From assembly GCA_011089965.1 (NCBI GenBank), contig JAANAU010000014.1:1-64000 (forward strand): a stretch of 64,000 nucleotides of DNA. The letters run 5' to 3'. The notes under the pieces were generated by a model. It searched no databases. It was not told the DNA's origin and was given only the letters and a program-made list of their open reading frames with translations. A program made the translations under genes and the position numbers. Shown here one piece after another: positions 34,007-43,244 of this stretch (position 1 is its first letter; each line of letters begins with the position of its first letter). This stretch comes from Magnetococcales bacterium. GTDB taxonomy: Bacteria; Pseudomonadota; Magnetococcia; Magnetococcales; Magnetaquicoccaceae.

Positions 34007-34459
34007 TTACAGCTCCAACTCCCGTTTGAAGATCGCCTTGTGGATATCCCCCAAACTGACAATGCCCACCAGTTGATCACCATTCTCCACCACTGGAATG
34101 CGGCGGAAGCGATGCAGATCCATCTGCGATGCGGCCAGCAGGATCGGATCGTTGGGCGATACGGAGAAGACACGCGGGGTCATCAGATTTTCAACCTTTT
34201 TGGTCAAGATCTCCTGATAGCTCTCTTCCATGGACTCAAAATCACGCTGTTTGAGCGGATCATGCAGAAAGGTACGATAATTGGGCAACAAACCATTGAG
34301 AATATCCTTCTCGGAGATGATCCCAACCAGCCTGTTCCCCTCCTCCACAACAGGCAGACCACTGATCTTGTTGGTACACAGAATCGCCGCGACAGAACGG
34401 ACGGAATCTTCCCTTTTCACGGTGCGCACGTTACGGGTCATGACATCTTGAACGAGCAT
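34007..34459 (-). CDS. Two-CBS-domain protein
   Basis: A 150-residue protein made of two CBS motifs: VQDVMTRNVRTVKREDSVRS to GLPVVEEGNRLVGIISEKDIL (about 3-55) and VENLMTPRVFSVSPNDPILL to RIPVVENGDQLVGIVSLGDI (about 88-140). A CBS pair binds adenosyl nucleotides or similar ligands and serves as a sensor. No catalytic domain is attached. It lies upstream of the P-loop, CYTH and ApaH genes on the same strand. Confidence 0.92.
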   Translation of the reverse strand: MLVQDVMTRNVRTVKREDSVRSVAAILCTNKISGLPVVEEGNRLVGIISEKDILNGLLPNYRTFLHDPLKQRDFESMEESYQEILTKKVENLMTPRVFSVSPNDPILLAASQMDLHRFRRIPVVENGDQLVGIVSLGDIHKAIFKRELEL

Positions 34460-34540
34460 GGGTGTTATCCTTGGTTGGTGTCAACGACTGGGAAACCTCT
34501 CCCGGTAGGAGGTCAAGCGTTGTCTATAATTTAAAACTTG

Positions 34541-35032
34541 TCAAGCAAGAAAAAATTTGTCCATGCCTTCACTACACCCTGTGCGCCCTGGCACAGCGGT
34601 CATGACCAAAGCATCTTCCGGGCCATCCGGACCAAACCGATAATACCCGCGCCGCCGCCCAACCGTGACAAATCCCAATCCCTGATACAACAAACGGGCC
34701 GGCTCATTGGAAATGCGCACCTCCAGAACCACGCACCGTCCCTGTTGACGCACCACCTCGGCCAGCAACGCCTCCACCAGACGGCGTCCCAACCCCTGCC
34801 GACGCGACTCCGGAGCCACACCCAAGGTCAACAGATGCCATTCGTCGAACAAAGGCCGCGCCACGGCATAACCAACCAGACTCCGCTCCCCCACCACCAA
34901 CCCCTGCAACCACGCCCCCAGACGCAACTCCTCCAACAACATCTCCACACTCCAGGGGGAAAGTGAGATCTGCTCTTCCAAAAGCGCCACACTGCGCACC
35001 CAGGAAGCGTCCATGACGACAGAACGGATCAT
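34541..35032 (-). CDS. rimI: Ribosomal-protein-alanine N-acetyltransferase RimI
   Basis: GNAT-fold enzyme. The 163-residue product starts at ATG 35032, whose A overlaps the tsaB stop (ATGA). The acetyl-CoA loop is LGVAPESRRQGLGRRLVEALL, followed by LEVRISNEPARLLYQGLGFVTVGRRRGYY. The tsaB-rimI order is conserved widely, which supports RimI over a generic acetyltransferase. Confidence 0.9.
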   Translation of the reverse strand: MIRSVVMDASWVRSVALLEEQISLSPWSVEMLLEELRLGAWLQGLVVGERSLVGYAVARPLFDEWHLLTLGVAPESRRQGLGRRLVEALLAEVVRQQGRCVVLEVRISNEPARLLYQGLGFVTVGRRRGYYRFGPDGPEDALVMTAVPGRTGCSEGMDKFFLA

Positions 35033-35745
35033 GCCCCACCCACAACCACGCCACCCGGTTCCTTGGCATCGGCATGCCGGACATACAAAGGCTCCAACAA
35101 GGTGGCGCACGGCTCGCGATCATGCCCCCATCGGGCCGCCATTCTTCCCAACAACCGGACATCCAACGGCCATGCAGCTGGATCTGCCGCCTGACACTGC
35201 CTGTCCACCAGGCGCTGCAAGAGTTCCGGATACACGGACAAGCCGTCCCCGACCAGTGTCAGAGAGACGCCAGAGCGCGCCTTCCACGCCTGCAATGCAG
35301 CCGCCAACCGCCCCGGATCCCACACCCCGGGCACCATCTGCACACCCGGAGGGTGTCCAGTTGCCAACGTATACACAGCAGCATACACCTCTCCACGACG
35401 TGCGTCGAGAACTGCTGCAACATCACCCTCGACCCCGGCACCGGCAGCCACCACCTCCAGAGTGGAAAAACCCACCACCGGCATCCCATGCACCACTGCC
35501 AACCCTTTGGCCACACCCAAAGCCATACGCACGCCGGAAAAACTGCCCGGACCCAAAGTCACAGCCAGCCGATTGAGATCACCCGTGCGCCAGCCGACCT
35601 CCTTGAGCAACCGCTCCAGAGTGAGCGGCAACCCCACCACATGACCGGCCTGACCCGTGAATCCGGAAGCCATCACCACCCGCTCCCCTTCCAGCAGTGC
35701 CACGGCACCGTGCGCACCCGAGGTATCCATGGCCAGAATCTTCAT
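35029..35745 (-). CDS. tsaB: tRNA t6A37 threonylcarbamoyl transferase subunit TsaB
   Basis: TsaB is the non-catalytic ASKHA-fold partner that activates TsaD for t6A synthesis. The 238-residue protein shows MKILAMDTSG, VTLGPGSFSGVRMALGVAKGLA and a C-terminal half missing the residues needed for catalysis. Its start at 35745 overlaps the dinG stop (ATGA), and the next gene overlaps its stop, so the three genes form one coupled run. Confidence 0.94.
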   Translation of the reverse strand: MKILAMDTSGAHGAVALLEGERVVMASGFTGQAGHVVGLPLTLERLLKEVGWRTGDLNRLAVTLGPGSFSGVRMALGVAKGLAVVHGMPVVGFSTLEVVAAGAGVEGDVAAVLDARRGEVYAAVYTLATGHPPGVQMVPGVWDPGRLAAALQAWKARSGVSLTLVGDGLSVYPELLQRLVDRQCQAADPAAWPLDVRLLGRMAARWGHDREPCATLLEPLYVRHADAKEPGGVVVGGA

Positions 35746-37670
35746 GCAAAAAAACGGCGTACCGCCTCCCTGTCATGGGTCACCGGCGCATTCGGCAACC
35801 CCTCCAAAAAAAATCTCCCATACCATTTCTGCGTCAACCGGGAGTCCAGCACCACCATCACCCCCCGATCCGCATGCTTGCGCAACAATCGACCCAACCC
35901 TTGTTTCAAGGTCAAAATCGCCTGAGGCAATGACAGCTCCCGAAACGCGTTGCGGCCATTCCGCTCCAGCCACCGCTGCCGCGCAGCCACCAGAGGTTCC
36001 CCCGGCGAGGCAAAAGGCAAGCGGTCCACCACAACCATCGACAAAGTCTCACCCGGGGCGTCCACCCCTTCCCAGAAACTCGACACCCCCAACAACACCG
36101 AGGAGGTCTCCCGTTTGAACGCCTCCAGAAGCGCCCCTTTCGACGCCTCCCCCTGCACCAGCACCCGATAGGGTATGCGTCCGACCAGACCGTCGCGGGT
36201 CAACTCCAGCATGCGGAAACTGGTGAACAGACACAAGGCACGTCCGGAACTGAGCGTCAACAAGGCCACCAGCTCTGCCACCACAGCCGGGGCAAATCCC
36301 GGATCCAACGGCTCGGGCAGATGACGCGGCAGATACAACAGACTGCGGGTGGCATAATCAAACACAGGGGGCAATCGACACACCTGCACATCCTGGGCAG
36401 CATAACCCATCTGCTCTTGAAAATAGGCAAAACCGTGCGGTCCGGAATGGGCCGTCAACGTGGCGGATGCAAAAATGGCGGTCTTGACACGCGGGTGCAA
36501 CGACTCCTTCAGGATCGGACCGGTCTCCAACGGTGCAGCGGACAAAAAAATGCCACGGTTGCGCGTCTCATACCAATAAACCCGCGCCGGATCATTCAAG
36601 GCACGAATCCGCGCACTCTCATCCTGCATCTCATCCGCGCGCCGTCCACAGGCCGCCAGACCCGGAGAACGGATCCGATGCGGCTCCAACTCTTCACGCA
36701 AGGCATGCAAAGCCCACTCCACGGCATGCATGGCATGTCCGGCCTCCCCTTGCAGATCCTCGGGGGTCAATGCCACCCGCTGGTCCTCCAAGGGAAAGGC
36801 ATTGCGCAAACGAAAAGCCGCCTCCTCCACTCCGGCCAAAGCACCCAGCAAGGCCTCATCCCCACCCCCGGCATCCTCAAACTCACGCCGGGTATCCCGC
36901 GCCAGATCTCGCAATTTGTAATTGCTGATCTCCATGGCAAAGAAACGTGTGACTACATCCGGAATGCGATGCGCCTCATCAAATACCAGAGCATCATACT
37001 CAGGCAGGATCTCGCCAAAACCTCCTTCCTTGACCGCCAGATCGGCAAAAAAAAGGTGGTGATTGACCACCACCAGATCCACAGAACGCGCCCGCTCCCG
37101 TGCCCGATTCAAAAAACAGTGACTGAAATCACTGCATTTGCGCCCCAGACAGTGATCGCCACCCGCATGGATGCCAGACCACAACACCAACCCTTCGGGC
37201 ATATCCCGAAACTCGTCACGCTCTCCGGTTTCGGTCCGCTCCACCCACGCCTCCAATCGGAACGCCCACTCCCGCTCCCGCTCCAATACCGGCAACCCTT
37301 CATGACGAAAGGCACGATAGCGATAAAGACACAAATAGTTGGCCCGTCCCTTCAAGGCAGCCGCCGTAAACGGCCTCCCCAGCGCCTGCCGCACCAGACC
37401 CAGATCCTTCTCCATGATCTGATCCTGCAACGCCTTGGTGGCGGTCGAGACGATGACCTTGTGTTCCAGACTCAACAGGGGCACCAGATAGGCCAGAGTC
37501 TTGCCCGTTCCGGTCGGGGCCTCGATCAGCACGGTTCCTCCGGCCAATGCCGTCTCCACCACTTGCCTGGCCATGAGAGTCTGTACCGTACGCGCTTCAT
37601 AACCAGGCAAAGTGGCCGCCATGCGACTGCCTGCACCAAACAGACCTTCCACCAAGGCATCCACATCCAT
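35742..37670 (-). CDS. ATP-dependent DNA helicase, DinG/YoaA type
   Basis: A 642-residue superfamily 2 iron-sulfur helicase. The start at 37670 follows GGAG. Motif I is IEAPTGTGKTLAYLVP, the iron-sulfur Cys residues are in GRANYLCLY and CLGRKCSDFSHC, motif II is VFDEAHRIPD, and the C-terminal motifs include GRALCLFTSF and GVSSFWEGVDAPGE. These unwind 5'-to-3' DNA forks, R-loops or G4 structures during repair. YoaA is the nearest relation by the short N-terminus and tsaB linkage. Confidence 0.93.
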   Translation of the reverse strand: MDVDALVEGLFGAGSRMAATLPGYEARTVQTLMARQVVETALAGGTVLIEAPTGTGKTLAYLVPLLSLEHKVIVSTATKALQDQIMEKDLGLVRQALGRPFTAAALKGRANYLCLYRYRAFRHEGLPVLEREREWAFRLEAWVERTETGERDEFRDMPEGLVLWSGIHAGGDHCLGRKCSDFSHCFLNRARERARSVDLVVVNHHLFFADLAVKEGGFGEILPEYDALVFDEAHRIPDVVTRFFAMEISNYKLRDLARDTRREFEDAGGGDEALLGALAGVEEAAFRLRNAFPLEDQRVALTPEDLQGEAGHAMHAVEWALHALREELEPHRIRSPGLAACGRRADEMQDESARIRALNDPARVYWYETRNRGIFLSAAPLETGPILKESLHPRVKTAIFASATLTAHSGPHGFAYFQEQMGYAAQDVQVCRLPPVFDYATRSLLYLPRHLPEPLDPGFAPAVVAELVALLTLSSGRALCLFTSFRMLELTRDGLVGRIPYRVLVQGEASKGALLEAFKRETSSVLLGVSSFWEGVDAPGETLSMVVVDRLPFASPGEPLVAARQRWLERNGRNAFRELSLPQAILTLKQGLGRLLRKHADRGVMVVLDSRLTQKWYGRFFLEGLPNAPVTHDREAVRRFFA

Positions 37671-37866
37671 GGTTATGTCACTCCATCGCACCAGCCATCA
37701 CGCTTCCCCCGGTTGGCACGCACCATCCCTGACAGACGCCACCATGCCGTTCCATGGACGAAAGCATAACCCATGGCGGATTCGGGTGCAATCGCAGCGG
37801 AAACACAGTATGATGGATCATGGCCTGATTCATGGAATCCGCGCACTGCTTTCTGGACAAAACCGC

Positions 37867-38298
37867 ATGCAGATCGCTCGCACCTTTACCTTTGATGCTG
37901 CCCACCGACTGCCCCATCACGATGGCAAGTGCCACCGTATGCATGGCCACGGCTATCGTCTGGAACTGGTTTTTTCCGGCACCCCGCGTCTGCCCCGCCC
38001 GGAAGAGGCCCAATCCGGATTTCTGGTCGATTTCGGTCTGCTGGATCGCATCATCCGGACCGAACTGATCACACCCAAACTCGACCATTTCCTGCTGAAC
38101 GAAAGCCTGCCAGAGCTGCCGTACCACTCGGCAGAGTATCTGGCGGCCTGGATTGTCGGCTGGTGCATGACCCATCTGGATGGCCGCAAGGAGTTGGGCA
38201 CGACCCGCATCGACCGCGCCCGCCTGTGGGAAAGCGAACGGGCCTGGGCCGAAGCCTCGCGCGCCGACGCCATGGCATTGGGGTTTGCCAACGCATGA
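37867..38298 (+). CDS. queD: 6-carboxytetrahydropterin synthase QueD
   Basis: Second step of queuosine precursor synthesis, from 7,8-dihydroneopterin triphosphate to carboxytetrahydropterin. The 143-residue product carries zinc ligands His13, His26 and His28 in FTFDAAHRL and MHGHGYRLEL, with the catalytic Cys22 in GKCHRMHGH. ATG 37867 is the best fit; an in-frame ATG at 37810 has no better ribosome site. The stop overlaps the queE start. Confidence 0.93.
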   Translation: MQIARTFTFDAAHRLPHHDGKCHRMHGHGYRLELVFSGTPRLPRPEEAQSGFLVDFGLLDRIIRTELITPKLDHFLLNESLPELPYHSAEYLAAWIVGWCMTHLDGRKELGTTRIDRARLWESERAWAEASRADAMALGFANA

Positions 38299-38921
38299 GT
38301 GCGGATGACCAACTCTACCCCATCTGCGACATGTTCGCCTCGCTCCAGGGAGAGGCCACCTGGAGCGGACGCCCCATGCTGTTCATCCGCGCCTGGGGCT
38401 GCCCTCTGGCCTGTGCATGGTGTGACGAACCGCTCCACCGCGACCCCAAGGCGCGTCAACTGCTCTCACGCCATGCCATCCGAACCGCTTTGCAACACCT
38501 GGCGCCAGAGCTGCGCGCCGTGGTGTTGACCGGTGGCGAACCCTTGGCCCTGCCCGATCTCTCCGGACTGGTCGCCGATCTGCACCATCACGGCTATTGG
38601 GTGGCCATGGAGAGCAGCGGTGTTGGCGGCACCCTGCCCGATCCGCCGGTCGATTGGCTCACCCTCTCCCCAAAAACCCCGCTTCCGGATACACTCTATC
38701 ACGCTGCCAATGAAATCAAATGGGTACTCGGTGCCGAAGGCGGCTCCACGGAGTTCATTCTGGCCCTGGCCAACCGTCATCCCAATGTGTGGGTCCAACC
38801 CCGTGCCCACGGCAACACCCCGGATCCCGCTGCCCTTGCCCGCTGCCTCCAGTTGACCATGCAGGCCAACGGTCGCCTGCGCCTCTCCGTGCAGATGCAT
38901 AAATATATCGGCATTCGATAA
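38295..38921 (+). CDS. queE: 7-carboxy-7-deazaguanine synthase QueE
   Basis: A radical-SAM enzyme that ring-contracts carboxytetrahydropterin to 7-carboxy-7-deazaguanine. The cluster motif CxxxCxxC is at C36, C40 and C43 (WGCPLACAWCDE), followed by VLTGGEPLALPDL and IKWVLGAEG. The start overlaps queD as ATGA. Two conserved pathway genes, queC and folE, are not in this window. Confidence 0.95.
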   Translation: MSADDQLYPICDMFASLQGEATWSGRPMLFIRAWGCPLACAWCDEPLHRDPKARQLLSRHAIRTALQHLAPELRAVVLTGGEPLALPDLSGLVADLHHHGYWVAMESSGVGGTLPDPPVDWLTLSPKTPLPDTLYHAANEIKWVLGAEGGSTEFILALANRHPNVWVQPRAHGNTPDPAALARCLQLTMQANGRLRLSVQMHKYIGIR

Positions 38922-38954
38922 GTGTCATCGGCTATTTTTTTTACAATTTTTTTG

Positions 38955-38982
38955 TTGACAATATCCATGTTTTGATTAAAGT
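38955..38982 (+). promoter_or_regulatory. Promoter candidate of the envelope redox run
   Basis: A consensus -35 TTGACA at 38955-38960 and -10 TAAAGT (4/6) at 38977-38982, with a 16-base spacer, lie 54 bases before the next gene. The surroundings are AT-rich against the GC-rich background. It would drive the genes at 39036-44578. Confidence 0.6.
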
Positions 38983-39035
38983 CAAATCAAAGCTGAATCA
39001 TCGCTGACCATCCGTCTCGATCAGAGGTCAGAAGA

Positions 39036-40769
39036 ATGAAAACGATTATTATTTTTGCCGCATTGTTGACCCCATGGCTCACCCTGGCAACCAACCCGCT
39101 GCTGGCTGCCACACCCACGGTCAGCCATCCCATTCCGGATCAGACCTGGAGCGCAAGCGGGATCAAACGGTTCCAGTTCCCGGTTGATACCTTCACAGAT
39201 GCGGCCGGCCATGCCCTGACCTATACCGCCACTTTGGGGAATGGCACCGCACTTCCGGCATGGCTGAGCTTCAACAGTGCCACCCGCACCTTTTCCGGCA
39301 ATCCGCCCAGTGGTCAAACCCGGCTCACACTGCGCGTGACTGCCAGTGACAGCCAGGGTGGACGGGTGACCGATACCTTTTATCTGAATTTCAGCGGCAC
39401 GCTCAACGATGCCCCGGTCGTAACCACCCCTCTGTCGCCACTGACCTGGAACGGCAGTGGCAACAAAAGCTTCCGCGTGCCTCTGAGCACCTTTTCCGAT
39501 GGGGACGGAGACACCTTGACCTATACGGCCAAACTGGGTTCAGGAGCCGCATTGCCCACCTGGTTGCGTTTCACGGCTTCGACCCGGACCTTTTCCGGCA
39601 ATCCCCCGGCAGGACTGGCACCGCTGACACTGCGGGTGACGGTCAATGATGGCCATGGCGGCAGCCGTTCCAACCAGTTTACCCTCTCTTTCGGCTCAGC
39701 CACCAATGATACCCCCGTGGCTGTGCCCGAAACCTTGACCGTGGCCAACCATCAAACCCTCTCCGATACCCTGACGGCTACCGATGGAGATGGCGACCGA
39801 TTGACCTACCGCATTGTCACCAACGGCACCAAAGGACGGGCCACCCTGACCAATACCACCACCGGTGCTTTCACCTACCGCCCCAACTCCGGGGCCAGCG
39901 GCACCGACACCTTCCGCTTCAAGGTCAATGATGGCCGCATCGATTCCAATACCGCCACCATTACCGTCAACATCACCAATCCCAACGATGCCCCGACCGC
40001 TGCCAACAGCACCCTGACCACCAGCCAGAACCGCGATGCCACCGGACAACTCTCAGCCAGCGATGCCGATCAGGATCCTTTGACCTATACCATCGTCACC
40101 CAGGGAACCAAAGGCGTGGCCACACTCACCAACACCACGGGCAGCTATCGCTACACCCCCAATACCGGTGCCAGCGGAACAGACAGCTTCACCTTCAAGG
40201 CCCATGACGGACGGTTGGACTCCAACATCGCCACAGTGACCGTGACCATCCAACCGACCCAATCCACCCCGGCACCCGTGGCCCGCACTGGACAGACCAC
40301 CTCTTATGCATCCGGAGATGATGGCGCACTCCAGAAAGGGGCACCATGGCCCACACCGCGCTTCACGGACAATGACAATGGCACAATCACCGATCATCTG
40401 ACCAATCTGGTCTGGATGAAAAATGCCAACTGTTGGGATCAACTCTCCTGGGGATCAGCCCTGAACCGCATAGCCGCCCTGAATGCCGGTTCCCAAGGGT
40501 GTTCGGGATATGTCTCCGGAACCCACACCAATTGGCGCTTACCCAATATCAAGGAGATGCGTTCCTTGATCGACCGTGGTCGCGTGACACCGGGACTGCC
40601 AGCCAATCACCCCTTCTCCGGTGTGCAATCAGACTATTACTGGTCCTCCACCACCACAGCCGGGACTTCGGGGGGCAATGCCTGGGTGGTCTATCTGGGC
40701 AGCGGTTTCATCAGCAGTGCCAGCAAGTCCCCCACCTGTTATGTCTGGCCAGTACGGGATGCTCCCTGA
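39036..40769 (+). CDS. Secreted cadherin-like repeat and DUF1566 (Lcl) protein
   Basis: A 577-residue secreted protein with a signal peptide (about 1-25, ending LLAA). Two dystroglycan-type cadherin repeats follow (about 28-120 and 125-220, each with LPAWLSFNSATRTFSGNPP or its like), then two Ig/cadherin repeats (about 225-315 and 317-405) with the recurring GASGTDTFRFKVNDGRIDSN motif. After a Pro/Thr linker comes DUF1566 (about 425-575), with NGTITDHLTNLVWMKNANCW, WRLPNIKEMRSLID and YYWSST. The DUF1566 domain is known from collagen-like and lectin-type adhesins. It is probably an extracellular binding protein. Confidence 0.85.
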   Translation: MKTIIIFAALLTPWLTLATNPLLAATPTVSHPIPDQTWSASGIKRFQFPVDTFTDAAGHALTYTATLGNGTALPAWLSFNSATRTFSGNPPSGQTRLTLRVTASDSQGGRVTDTFYLNFSGTLNDAPVVTTPLSPLTWNGSGNKSFRVPLSTFSDGDGDTLTYTAKLGSGAALPTWLRFTASTRTFSGNPPAGLAPLTLRVTVNDGHGGSRSNQFTLSFGSATNDTPVAVPETLTVANHQTLSDTLTATDGDGDRLTYRIVTNGTKGRATLTNTTTGAFTYRPNSGASGTDTFRFKVNDGRIDSNTATITVNITNPNDAPTAANSTLTTSQNRDATGQLSASDADQDPLTYTIVTQGTKGVATLTNTTGSYRYTPNTGASGTDSFTFKAHDGRLDSNIATVTVTIQPTQSTPAPVARTGQTTSYASGDDGALQKGAPWPTPRFTDNDNGTITDHLTNLVWMKNANCWDQLSWGSALNRIAALNAGSQGCSGYVSGTHTNWRLPNIKEMRSLIDRGRVTPGLPANHPFSGVQSDYYWSSTTTAGTSGGNAWVVYLGSGFISSASKSPTCYVWPVRDAP

Positions 40770-40788
40770 ACAAGAGAGGGGTGAACAC

Positions 40789-41358
40789 ATGAATACCCGC
40801 GCGATTCTTCTGACATGCACCCTGCTCTTTCTGGCCGCACCATCGACCGGCTGGAGCGATCCACCCCCGGCCCCGCTGGCCCAAAGCGGACAAACCACCC
40901 AATACCAGAGCGGTGATGATGGCCATCTGGAGAAAGGGGTGGCCTGGCCCACCCCCCGCTTCACGGAATCCGGCAATGGCACGGTGATCGATCAACTCAC
41001 AGGACTGGTCTGGATGAAAAATGCCAATTGCTGGGGCCGTCAGAGCTGGTCCGGGAGCCTTGAAAGCATGGTCGCACTCAACAACGGCACCCAAAATTGC
41101 AGCGGCTACAGCGGGACACATACCGACTGGCGCCTGCCGAACATCGATGAACTGCAATCCTTGATCGACTACTCCCGCAGCTCCTCCCTGCCTGCCGGAC
41201 ATCCCTTCACCGGTGTGCAATACAGCAACTACTGGTCATCTACCAGTTATGCCGGCAATCCCAACAATGCCTGGAACCTTTCGTTCAGTAACGGATATGT
41301 CGGAACTGGCACCAAAACCAACACCTTTTACCCATGGCCCGTCAGAGGCGGACAATGA
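40789..41358 (+). CDS. Secreted DUF1566 protein
   Basis: A 189-residue paralogue of the DUF1566 part of the preceding gene. The start at 40789 (MNTRAILLTCTLLFLAAP) gives a signal peptide and follows GAGAGGGG. It keeps GTVIDQLTGLVWMKNANCWG, THTDWRLPNIDELQSLID and SNYWSST, but has no cadherin repeats. The two genes are 19 bases apart and look like a local duplication. Confidence 0.9.
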   Translation: MNTRAILLTCTLLFLAAPSTGWSDPPPAPLAQSGQTTQYQSGDDGHLEKGVAWPTPRFTESGNGTVIDQLTGLVWMKNANCWGRQSWSGSLESMVALNNGTQNCSGYSGTHTDWRLPNIDELQSLIDYSRSSSLPAGHPFTGVQYSNYWSSTSYAGNPNNAWNLSFSNGYVGTGTKTNTFYPWPVRGGQ

Positions 41359-41359
41359 C

Positions 41360-41824
41360 ATGAAAAAGATAATCATTCTGTTCAGTCTCTGGCTGCTCCT
41401 GCTGCCGGGTCATGCTGAGGCGGTCTACCAGGTTGGGGATCGGATCGACGAGACCCTGGCTGAACAGTTGCAGATCACCCGGGGGGTGGCCGTGGTCAAT
41501 TTCTTTGCCTCCTGGTGCCTCTCCTGCAAAAAAGAACAACCCCTGATTCAAGGCATCAGCACGGCTCTGGCCCAACGCGGCATCCGTCTGCTCGGAATCG
41601 ATACCGATGAACAACTCAAGGAGGGAGTGGCCTTCCAGAAGGCGCTCGGGTTGACCTATCCGATCCTCAACGACAACAACCAGCAGATCGTTGCCCGCTT
41701 TGGCCCCCTGGGCATGCCTGCATTTTATTATCTGAAGGAACGCACCATCGTCAAAATGCGCCTGGGTGCCGTGGACCAGATCGATCAGGTGATCCTGTCT
41801 GATCTGAAAGAGCTGGCACCATGA
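41360..41824 (+). CDS. TlpA-like periplasmic thioredoxin
   Basis: A 154-residue exported protein: signal peptide MKKIIILFSLWLLLLPGHAEA, then a thioredoxin fold with WCLSC active site in VVNFFASWCLSCKKEQP and cis-Pro in PLGMPAFYYL. It starts two bases after the DUF1566 stop, so the gene is cotranscribed with it. It overlaps the lipoprotein gene by four bases. Reduction of a disulfide in a partner outside the cytoplasm is likely. Confidence 0.92.
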   Translation: MKKIIILFSLWLLLLPGHAEAVYQVGDRIDETLAEQLQITRGVAVVNFFASWCLSCKKEQPLIQGISTALAQRGIRLLGIDTDEQLKEGVAFQKALGLTYPILNDNNQQIVARFGPLGMPAFYYLKERTIVKMRLGAVDQIDQVILSDLKELAP

Positions 41825-42033
41825 GCCGTTTGTTGTTGCTCACCATCAGCGGCGTGCTGCTTGCCGGCTGCGCCTCAGATGTCAAAGCCTGGGAAAAGGG
41901 TATCCTGGCCCAACCCCACATGCAGCCCGGCGGCGGAAATTCCATCCAGGCCGTGCATGAACATGTCTACACCTCCAAGGAGGGCAGCTTCGGAGGTACG
42001 GGGATCGGTGGCGGAGGATGCGGATGCAACTGA
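41821..42033 (+). CDS. DUF4266 small lipoprotein
   Basis: A 70-residue lipoprotein with lipobox LLAGC near residue 16, the conserved VKAWEKGILAQPHM segment and a Gly/Cys-rich end (GGTGIGGGGCGCN) typical of DUF4266. The start overlaps the TlpA-like gene by four bases and the end overlaps the DUF3570 gene by 16. DUF4266 and DUF3570 genes recur as neighbours; the role is unknown. Confidence 0.9.
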   Translation: MSRLLLLTISGVLLAGCASDVKAWEKGILAQPHMQPGGGNSIQAVHEHVYTSKEGSFGGTGIGGGGCGCN

Positions 42034-43241
42034 AACCCAACCCCCTGGGAGTCATGGTCTGCGGGGCAGCCTCCACACTCCCGTTGATTCTGCATGCTGC
42101 CGAAGGGGACAAGATCGGCTTCAAACAGATGCGCTACCACGAGTCCGATGACCGGATCTCCGTGAACTACTCGCTGCTGGAGATCCAAAAAGAGATCGGC
42201 ACCGACCATTCGGTGCGGGCCACCCTTTCATTCGATACCATCAGTGGCGGCACCCCGATCTGGGTCGATGCCGTATCCGGTGCCAGCGGTTCAGCCACGG
42301 CCCAGGCCGATGGACGCATCACGGTCCTGCAAAACTGGGTGGATGAGGAGACCAACGAAACCCGCACGGTCGAAGCTGGCGGCAACATCTCCAAAAACGG
42401 CTTTGTCTATCGCAATACCCAACTGGAAGATGAACGCCGCGCCATCAACCTCCGGCTCACCCGACGCACCCCGGACCGTGATGAGATCACCATCGGCGGC
42501 AACTACTCCGAAGAGTCGGACTTCACCAGCAAAGAAGGGTCGCTCAGCTATCTCTACAATCTTGATGCCTCCCGCAACCGCTCCATCACCCTGGCCAGCT
42601 CCTATCAACTGAACACCGCTTTCCATCCGCTCTACGCCACCTGGAAGGATTTCCACGTCATCCAGACACAGCTCGGCTACACCCATACCTTCAGCAAATA
42701 CAGCTTGGGACAGCTCAACCTCTTTCACTCCCGTCAATCCGGCACTTTGAGCAACCCCTATCAAACCATTCTGCGCTTCTATACCACGGATGGCCTCTTC
42801 TGGCGCGCCGTGGAGATGCGACCCGACACCCGTACCAGCTCGGGCATCTCCGGAACACTGGTCACCAAAATCTTCGACGATACCGCGCTGCACAGCTCCT
42901 ATCGCTTCTATTCCGATGACTGGAAAATGGATTCCCATACCCTGGAGTGGATCGCCCACACCCGACTGGACGAAGATTGGGTCATCAGTCCGATGCTCCG
43001 TTACTATACCCAAAACCAGGCGTTCTTCCATAAATCCGGTGCCAGTGGCGACCATTTCAACGACATCGAATTCGGCTCCGTGGATCAACGGCTGGGCGAT
43101 TATCATTCAACAACATTAGGAATAGGAATCGAGAAAAAACTGACCGAAGGATGGCAACTGAATCTCCATGCCGCTTCCCAAAAACAGTCCAACGGCCTGA
43201 ACATGACCTGGTTTTCTTTAGGAATCGATTACGGCTTCTGA
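42018..43241 (+). CDS. DUF3570 outer-membrane protein
   Basis: A 407-residue predicted beta-barrel. A leader (about 1-28) is followed by alternating-pattern strands throughout, with GDKIGFKQMRYHESDDRISVNYSLLEIQKEIG near the mature N-terminus and FSLGIDYGF at the C-terminus ending in Phe, as for Bam-dependent barrels. The DUF3570 family occurs with DUF4266, TlpA-like and ApbE genes, exactly as here. Confidence 0.9.
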   Translation: MRMQLKPNPLGVMVCGAASTLPLILHAAEGDKIGFKQMRYHESDDRISVNYSLLEIQKEIGTDHSVRATLSFDTISGGTPIWVDAVSGASGSATAQADGRITVLQNWVDEETNETRTVEAGGNISKNGFVYRNTQLEDERRAINLRLTRRTPDRDEITIGGNYSEESDFTSKEGSLSYLYNLDASRNRSITLASSYQLNTAFHPLYATWKDFHVIQTQLGYTHTFSKYSLGQLNLFHSRQSGTLSNPYQTILRFYTTDGLFWRAVEMRPDTRTSSGISGTLVTKIFDDTALHSSYRFYSDDWKMDSHTLEWIAHTRLDEDWVISPMLRYYTQNQAFFHKSGASGDHFNDIEFGSVDQRLGDYHSTTLGIGIEKKLTEGWQLNLHAASQKQSNGLNMTWFSLGIDYGF

Positions 43242-43244
43242 TTC

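Noticed and set aside
36321-37769. 482-residue plus-strand frame opposite the DinG-like gene
   Set aside because: The minus strand holds clear helicase and iron-sulfur motifs; the plus frame shows His/Gln/Arg-rich shadow sequence.
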